Below the pieces are notes generated by a model that saw only the letters and a list, made by a program, of their open reading frames with translations, was not told where the DNA came from and did not search any database. A program made the translations under genes and the position numbers. Of a DNA stretch of 11,127 nt, positions 7,053-11,127 are shown piece by piece. The stretch covers positions 1 through 11,127 of the forward strand of contig JAKOWQ010000133.1 of the NCBI GenBank assembly GCA_029781465.1, given 5' to 3'. Each line of letters opens with the position of its first letter. Within the stretch, counting starts at the first letter, position 1. Origin of the DNA: Pseudomonadota bacterium. Lineage in GTDB: Bacteria > Pseudomonadota > Alphaproteobacteria > Sphingomonadales > Sphingomonadaceae.

Positions 7053-7739
7053 ATGAACCGTCGATTCGCCCTGATCGCCCTGCCGCTGGCCCTGTTCGCC
7101 CTCGCCGGCGCCACCGCGCCGAAGAAACCCGCCGCGAAACCCCGGCCTGCCGCCGCCAGGCCGCTTCCACCCCCACCGCCGCTGGGCGATACGGTGCGGG
7201 TGGCGATGGTCACCGAGCTGGGGACGATCGTGCTTGAGCTCGATCACAAGCATGCGCCCGTCACGGTCGAGAATTTCGTCCACTACGTCGATACCAAGCG
7301 GTTTGACGGGATTGCGTTCTACCGCGCGATGCGGCTGCCCTGGGGCGAACAGCCCAACGGGCTGATCCAGGCCGGGCTGCGCGGAAACTATCTCAAGGTG
7401 TTCAAGCCGATCGCCCATGAGCCCACCAGCCAGACCGGGATCCTCCACAAGGCCGGAGCAATCTCGATGGCGCGCAACGCGCCGGGCACGGCCGATGCCG
7501 ATTTCTCGATCCTGCTGGCGGATCTGCCCAGCCTCGATGCCGATCCGGCCTCGAGCGATCCCAACACCCAGGCCGGCTATGCCGCCTTCGGCCACGTGGT
7601 CGAGGGAATGGACATCGCCCGCAAGATCTGGGACGCGCCGCTTTCGCCAACGCTGGGCGAAGGGCCGCTCAAGGGGCAGATGCTCGATCCGCCGGTCAAG
7701 GTGCTGACGGTGCGGCGCATCGCCGCACCGCCTCTATGA
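7053..7739 (+). CDS. Secreted divergent cyclophilin-type peptidyl-prolyl isomerase
   Basis: A 228-residue protein. Residues 1-22 form a signal peptide (MNRRF, hydrophobic core, AGATA) followed by a Pro/Ala/Lys-rich linker (about 23-48) and a cyclophilin domain (about 50-225). Recognisable blocks are VTELGTIVLELDHKHAPVTV, the NGLIQAG block, GAISMARN and AAFGHVVEGMDIA. Against human CypA, the catalytic Arg and Gln seem kept (FYR; LIQAG), but an insertion (RLPWGEQPN) separates them, and the substrate-pocket Phe60 and Phe113 positions read Gly and Ser. Extra residues (about SLDADPASSDPNTQ) replace the loop near Trp121. It may be a weak isomerase or a periplasmic chaperone. ATG 7053 was chosen because it starts the signal peptide; TTG 7044 is an alternative, and earlier in-frame codons lie within lysR. 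Its end is 6 bases from the convergent cytoplasmic cyclophilin gene. Confidence 0.87.
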   Translation: MNRRFALIALPLALFALAGATAPKKPAAKPRPAAARPLPPPPPLGDTVRVAMVTELGTIVLELDHKHAPVTVENFVHYVDTKRFDGIAFYRAMRLPWGEQPNGLIQAGLRGNYLKVFKPIAHEPTSQTGILHKAGAISMARNAPGTADADFSILLADLPSLDADPASSDPNTQAGYAAFGHVVEGMDIARKIWDAPLSPTLGEGPLKGQMLDPPVKVLTVRRIAAPPL

Positions 7740-7745
7740 TCCGGC

Positions 7746-8195
7746 TTACGAAACGGTCGCCTTGACGATCACGCCCGGCTCGCGCGGGGGTTCACCCTTG
7801 GGCAGGGCATCGACGTGCTCCATCCCTTCCTCGACCTGACCCCAGACGGTGTACTGCCGATCGAGGAAAGTGGCATCGTCAAAGCAGATGAAGAACTGGC
7901 TGTTGGCCGAGTGCGGATAGTTGGTCCGCGCCATCGAGCAGACCCCGCGCACATGCGGTTCGGCGTTGAATTCGGCCTGGAGGTCGGGCTTGTCCGATCC
8001 GCCCATGCCGGTGCCGTGGGGGCAGCCGCCCTGGGCCATGAAGCCAGGGATCACGCGGTGAAACTTGACCCCGTCATAGAACCCCTCGTTTGCCAGCTCG
8101 ACGATCCGCGCGACGTGGCCGGGGGCCAGATCGGGGCGCAGCTTGATCTTCACATCGCCGCCGCTGCTGAGCGAAAGGGTAAGGTACTCGGCCAT
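7746..8195 (-). CDS. Cytoplasmic cyclophilin-type peptidyl-prolyl cis-trans isomerase
   Basis: A 149-residue single-domain cyclophilin without a signal peptide, catalysing cis-trans isomerisation of X-Pro bonds. The active site is complete for a bacterial enzyme: FHRVIPGFMAQGG gives R47, F52, M53 and Q55; NSQFFICF gives F102; TFLDRQYTVWGQV has Phe and Tyr at the Trp121 and His126 positions of CypA, as usual in bacterial PpiB-like enzymes. The frame is open further upstream to 8300, but the ATG at 8195 has AGGAG (8206-8210) 10 bases before it and matches the usual N-terminus (MAEYLTLSL). It is divergent from mgtE across 103 bases and convergent with the secreted cyclophilin. Confidence 0.95.
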   Translation of the reverse strand: MAEYLTLSLSSGGDVKIKLRPDLAPGHVARIVELANEGFYDGVKFHRVIPGFMAQGGCPHGTGMGGSDKPDLQAEFNAEPHVRGVCSMARTNYPHSANSQFFICFDDATFLDRQYTVWGQVEEGMEHVDALPKGEPPREPGVIVKATVS

Positions 8196-8205
8196 TTTCG
8201 GGTAA

Positions 8206-8210
8206 CTCCT
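8206..8210 (-). promoter_or_regulatory. Ribosome binding site of the cytoplasmic cyclophilin
   Basis: AGGAG on the minus strand, 10 bases before the ATG at 8195; it decides the start against longer forms of the frame. Confidence 0.65.
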
Positions 8211-8224
8211 GCTGTTTGCCAGCC

Positions 8225-8252
8225 GATATAAGGCCGCCAGCCACAAAGTCAC
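8225..8252 (-). promoter_or_regulatory. Candidate promoter of the cytoplasmic cyclophilin
   Basis: On the minus strand GTGACT (8252-8247) and TATATC (8230-8225) are 16 bases apart, each 4 of 6 to consensus. Transcription would start near 8218, leaving a leader of about 23 bases that contains the AGGAG site. By eye only. Confidence 0.4.
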
Positions 8253-8263
8253 GCCTTGCCCGG

Positions 8264-8291
8264 TTGCTTTTGCTGCCGACCGGCCTAGACC
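8264..8291 (+). promoter_or_regulatory. Weak candidate promoter of mgtE, possibly leaderless
   Basis: TTGCTT (8264-8269) and TAGACC (8286-8291) are 16 bases apart. Transcription would start at or next to the ATG at 8299. No Shine-Dalgarno sequence precedes that ATG, which fits leaderless translation. The -10 match is poor, and no magnesium riboswitch fits in the 103-base gap. Confidence 0.22.
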
Positions 8292-8298
8292 ACCGGCC

Positions 8299-9729
8299 AT
8301 GAGCGCCGAGGATTACGCCGAAAACCTGCTCGATGCCGCCCCCGCGGCCGATGAGCTGCGCGAGGTGGAGACTCACGACGAGGAAAACACGCTGACCCGC
8401 GAATTCGTCCGCCGGGTGCGCGAGGCGCTTGAGGCCGGCGAGGACGAGGCGGTCTACGACCTGGTCGAACCGCTCCACCCGGCCGATATCGCCGACCTGT
8501 TCGAATTGCTCGACGCGGATGAGCGCCCGGCGCTGGCCAGCGCGATCACCGATCTGATGGGCAGCGAGGTCTTTGCCGAGCTCAACGATCACGTCCGCGA
8601 ACTGCTGGTCGAATCGCTCCCCGCCGGGGAAGTGGCCGACATCGCCGAACAGCTCGACACCGACGATGCGGTCGCCATGCTGGAAGACCTCGACGAGGAA
8701 GACCAGCAGGCCGTCCTCGCGGAGATGGAGCCCGAGGACCGCGCCGCGATCGAGACCGCGCTGTCCTATCCCGAGGAGAGCGCCGGGCGCCTGATGAGCC
8801 GCGATTTCGTCGCGGTTCCCGAAGCCATGACGGTTGGCGACCTGATCGATTTCCTGCGCGAAGGGCGCGATCTCGCCAACGAGTTCTGGGAAGTGTTCAT
8901 CGTCGATGCGCGCCATCATCCGGTGGGCACCTGCCAGCTCTCGTGGATTCTGCGCACCCCGCGCCATATTCCGCTGTCGGACGTGATGAAGCGCGACCAG
9001 AGCCTGATCCCGGTCAGCATGGATCAGGAAGAAGTGGCGCTGCGGTTCCAGAAATACGCGCTGATTTCCGCCGCTGTCGTCGACGAGGACGGACGGCTGG
9101 TCGGCCAGATCACCGTCGATGACGTGGTCCACATCATCCAGGAAGAAGCCGGTGAGGACGTGCTGCTGCTGTCGGGTGCGGGCGACGGCGACATCAACGA
9201 GCCGATCGCCGAAAGCTACCGCGCGCGGGTGCGCTGGCTGATCGCCAACCTGCTGACCGCCTGCGTCGCATCGAGCATCATCGCCACCTTTGAAGGCACC
9301 ATCACCCGGATGGTGGCGCTGGCCACGCTGATGCCGATCGTCGCCGGAATCGGCGGCAATGCCGGGACGCAAACCCTGGCGGTAACGGTGCGCGCGCTGG
9401 CCACCAACCAGCTTACCGCCAGCAACCTGTGGCGCGCGGTGCGGCGCGAGCTGGGCATCGCCCTGCTCAACGGCGCGACCGTGGCGGTGGTGATCGGGAT
9501 CGCGGTGAGCCTGCTGTTCGCCAATCCGCAGCTTGGTGCGGTGATCGCGCTGGCGATGCTCGCCAACATCGTCATCGCCGGGCTGGCGGGCGTGTTCGTG
9601 CCGCTGACGCTCGAGCGGATGCAGGCCGACCCGGCGATCGCCAGCTCGATCTTCGTTACCATGACCACCGATTCGATGGGCTTCCTTGTATTTCTGGGCC
9701 TTGCCAGCGTCAGCGGACTGGCGGGCTGA
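8299..9729 (+). CDS. mgtE: Magnesium transporter MgtE
   Basis: A 476-residue Mg2+ channel of the inner membrane. It shows the full MgtE architecture: an acidic cytosolic N domain (about 35-160, superhelical, with LHPADIADLFELLDADERP), a CBS pair (about 165-280, starting YPEESAGRLMSRDFVAV) that senses cytosolic Mg2+, a plug helix, and five membrane helices (about 310-476). The pore signature MPIVAGIGGNAGTQ (345-358) and the Asp of TTDSMGF (D458, equivalent to the selectivity Asp432 of Thermus MgtE) are intact. The N-terminal 35 residues are extra and acidic. No ribosome site is seen before the ATG. The stop overlaps the start of the DUF1489 gene (TGATG). Mg2+ control is expected at protein level through the CBS domains. 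Confidence 0.96.
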   Translation: MSAEDYAENLLDAAPAADELREVETHDEENTLTREFVRRVREALEAGEDEAVYDLVEPLHPADIADLFELLDADERPALASAITDLMGSEVFAELNDHVRELLVESLPAGEVADIAEQLDTDDAVAMLEDLDEEDQQAVLAEMEPEDRAAIETALSYPEESAGRLMSRDFVAVPEAMTVGDLIDFLREGRDLANEFWEVFIVDARHHPVGTCQLSWILRTPRHIPLSDVMKRDQSLIPVSMDQEEVALRFQKYALISAAVVDEDGRLVGQITVDDVVHIIQEEAGEDVLLLSGAGDGDINEPIAESYRARVRWLIANLLTACVASSIIATFEGTITRMVALATLMPIVAGIGGNAGTQTLAVTVRALATNQLTASNLWRAVRRELGIALLNGATVAVVIGIAVSLLFANPQLGAVIALAMLANIVIAGLAGVFVPLTLERMQADPAIASSIFVTMTTDSMGFLVFLGLASVSGLAG

Positions 9730-10124
9730 TGCCGCTGCACCTCACCAAGGTCGCGTTCAGGGCGCAGAGCCTTGAGGAAATGCACGGCTGGTTCGCCGAG
9801 CGCGGTGAGGAAGCAAAACTGACGACCCGCTATTTGCCCAAGCGCCACGCCGAACTGATCGGTGGTTCGCTCTTCTGGATCTTCAAGCGCCAGCTGGTTG
9901 CTCGCAGCGAAATCCTGCGTTTCGAGGAGGCCGAAGGTGGGCGCACCCACATCGTGATTTCCACCCGGCTGATCGACGTCATGCCCAAGCCGCACCGCGC
10001 CCACCAGGGCTGGCGCTACCTCGACGACGAAGACGCGCCGCGCGACCTGGCGGAAGGGGAAACCAGCGGCGACGCGATCCCAGGCAAGCTTGCAGGCGAA
10101 CTCGCCCGGCTGGGGCTGGTCTAA
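9729..10124 (+). CDS. DUF1489 family protein
   Basis: A 131-residue soluble protein of the DUF1489 family, which has no known function and is found mainly in alphaproteobacteria. Family-like features are the MPLHLTKVAF start, SLFWIFKRQLVARSEIL (47-63) and HQGWRYL (92-98) near the C-terminus; no signal peptide or membrane segment is present. ATG 9729 overlaps the mgtE stop (TGATG), so translation is probably coupled to mgtE; whether the link to Mg2+ transport is functional is unknown. Its TAA is one base from the stop of the convergent anti-sigma gene. The family call is from memory of the motifs. Confidence 0.85.
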   Translation: MPLHLTKVAFRAQSLEEMHGWFAERGEEAKLTTRYLPKRHAELIGGSLFWIFKRQLVARSEILRFEEAEGGRTHIVISTRLIDVMPKPHRAHQGWRYLDDEDAPRDLAEGETSGDAIPGKLAGELARLGLV

Positions 10125-10125
10125 C

Positions 10126-10770
10126 CTACCACCGCACCAGCGAAGGAATGATCAGACGTCCGGCGATCCCGGCCAGGACCACGCTCAGCCCGTGCCAGAA
10201 GCCGATGTGCAGCAGGTCGTTGTGCGGGCAATAGAGCGTGACCGCGAAGATCCCCGCGCTGCCCGCCGCCACCCCGGCCAGCATGCCCGCGCTGTGGGGG
10301 CGGGAGGGAGCGCCGCGGCGCAGCCACAGCACCAGCGCGAGCGCCGTTACCAGGCCCCAGCCCAGCCCATAGGCCATGCAGTGCCAGCCATCGCCATCGG
10401 GCATGGTGGGCGATCCGCCCATCCAGTCGGCGGCCCATTCGACCAGCGCGGCAAGCGGCAGCACCGCCGCCATCAGCGCGGTCCAGCCCCAACCTTCGCG
10501 GTGACCGCCAACGAAAGGCCGGGCCATGTCGAGCGCGGCCCAGGCCGAGGCCAGCGCAAGGACCAGAAACAGCCCGCTGGAGAGCAGAAACATCGCATCG
10601 GGGCGCAGCGCGGCCAGATCGGGGCGCATCCCGAAGCCAAGCAACATGCCGGCCACTCCGATCAGCATGGCCAGCAGCGCCATGCCGACACCCTCGCGCT
10701 GGCGCATCGGACGTACCGGCTCGAGCCCTTCGACCAGGCCGGCGATGAAATTATCTGGATCGTGTCCCAT
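10126..10770 (-). CDS. nrsF: NrsF/DUF1109 family membrane anti-sigma factor
   Basis: A 214-residue inner-membrane protein with about six hydrophobic helices (around 28-48, 58-80, 95-112, 132-150, 160-180, 190-210). The short cytosolic N-terminus (MGHDPDNFIAGLVEGLEPVRP) is the usual sigma-binding start of this family. Two cysteines, C131 (WHCMAYG) and C181 (LYCPHNDLLHIGFWH), sit in His/Trp-rich loops. In the Caulobacter NrsF protein two conserved cysteines are required for the response to chromate and cadmium, and as I recall they carry the same numbers. The gene begins 3 bases after the ECF sigma gene, with a weak AAAGAG site inside the sigma coding end. It should hold the sigma factor at the membrane until a metal or thiol signal releases it. 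Confidence 0.87.
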   Translation of the reverse strand: MGHDPDNFIAGLVEGLEPVRPMRQREGVGMALLAMLIGVAGMLLGFGMRPDLAALRPDAMFLLSSGLFLVLALASAWAALDMARPFVGGHREGWGWTALMAAVLPLAALVEWAADWMGGSPTMPDGDGWHCMAYGLGWGLVTALALVLWLRRGAPSRPHSAGMLAGVAAGSAGIFAVTLYCPHNDLLHIGFWHGLSVVLAGIAGRLIIPSLVRW

Positions 10771-10773
10771 TGC

Positions 10774-11127
10774 TCAGGCTCTTTCGATCATGGCAGCGAG
10801 GCGCTTGAGGCCCCGGTGAATGTTGACCTTGACCATGCTTTCGCTCTGGCCGGTCGATTGCGATGCTTCGGCGATCGAGCGTCCCTCGATCTTGACCAGT
10901 TCGATCGCCCGGCTCTGCGCTTCGGGCAGCGCGGCGAACAGCCGTTCCAGGCTGACGCGGGCGGCAATCGCCTCTTCCTCGCTGTCGATCGGCAGATCGT
11001 GGTCGAGCGACTGTTCTTCGGCCCGGTAAACCTGGCGCAGGTGGTCGACGAAGCGATAGCGCGCGATCGCCGCCAGCCACGGGGTAAAGGGACGCACCGG
11101 ATCGTAACTGGCGAGCTTGCGGTGCAC
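10774..11127 (-). CDS. ECF sigma factor partnered with NrsF (5' end missing)
   Basis: The frame runs open to the right window edge, so the gene starts outside; the GTG at 11127-11125 is an internal Val codon in sigma region 2, not a start. The visible 118 codons contain the end of region 2 (HRKLASYDPVRPFTPWLAAI, then ARYRFVDHLRQVYR, regions 2.3-2.4 contacting the -10) and region 4 (LPEAQSRAIELVKIEGRSIA, then EASQSTGQSESMVKVNIHRGLKRL), whose helix-turn-helix reads the -35. About 55-65 N-terminal residues should be missing compared with ECF factors of 170-190 residues. The pairing with a DUF1109 anti-sigma factor points to the Caulobacter SigF-like type (ECF16 in the usual grouping). Its own promoter and autoregulation lie beyond the window. 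Confidence 0.92.
   Translation of the reverse strand: MHRKLASYDPVRPFTPWLAAIARYRFVDHLRQVYRAEEQSLDHDLPIDSEEEAIAARVSLERLFAALPEAQSRAIELVKIEGRSIAEASQSTGQSESMVKVNIHRGLKRLAAMIERA

Noticed and set aside
5635..7176. A 513-codon open frame on the minus strand opposite corC and lysR
   Set aside because: Its translation includes long Ser-rich and Arg-rich stretches typical of a shadow frame, and the plus strand there encodes recognisable CorC and LysR proteins.
8196..8298. Magnesium riboswitch (M-box or mgtA-type leader) before mgtE
   Set aside because: The gap is only 103 bases, shared with a divergent promoter, and no extended pairing pattern was seen. MgtE is also self-gated by its CBS domains.
8196..8300. 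Longer form of the cytoplasmic cyclophilin starting at 8300
   Set aside because: The added residues are not cyclophilin-like, would overlap the mgtE start, and AGGAG lies correctly before the ATG at 8195.
1..11127. Mobile element, phage, CRISPR array, tRNA or defence island
   Set aside because: No transposase, integrase, direct-repeat array or tRNA-like fold was seen, and base composition and codon use look uniform across the window.

Overview
This is a GC-rich window with alphaproteobacterial gene content. A Ros/MucR-type zinc-finger regulator, a Fur protein without the second CXXC zinc site, a DUF1489 protein and an ECF sigma factor paired with an NrsF/DUF1109 anti-sigma factor together suggest Sphingomonadales, perhaps an Erythrobacter- or Novosphingobium-like bacterium. 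That placement is inferred from gene content and protein style, not from a marker gene. The DNA is almost wholly coding, spacers are short, and no mobile element, RNA gene or CRISPR array was seen.

Layout. (1) 2-418 (+) is the 3' part of a mucR-like gene, cut by the left edge. (2) 505-3061 (+) holds fur, a plsC-like acyltransferase and miaB. It follows an 86-base spacer in which a good promoter and a near-perfect inverted repeat overlap. (3) 3178-7739 (+) starts with the conserved set phoH (ybeZ), ybeY and corC (ybeX). An unrecognised secreted protein sits between phoH and ybeY, and a LysR-type regulator and a secreted divergent cyclophilin follow corC. (4) 7746-8195 (-) is an ordinary cytoplasmic cyclophilin, convergent with the secreted one. 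(5) 8299-10124 (+) is mgtE (Mg2+ channel) overlapping a DUF1489 gene. (6) 10126-11127 (-) is an ECF sigma gene, cut by the right edge, followed 3 bases later by its membrane anti-sigma factor.

How the genes fit together. MiaB modifies tRNA, and PhoH, YbeY and CorC are linked to RNA processing and ribosome quality, so the centre is a translation and RNA-maintenance block. Fur and MgtE concern metal homeostasis. The sigma/NrsF pair is a stress switch that in Caulobacter responds to heavy metals. No clearly new multi-gene system is visible. The points most worth a second look are the dyad around the fur -10 box, the unknown exported protein inside the phoH-ybeY block, the secreted cyclophilin that appears to have lost key active-site residues, and the two periplasm-type cysteines of NrsF. 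No gene-free stretch exceeds 300 bases; the longest gaps are 3062-3177 and 8196-8298, both described as promoter regions.
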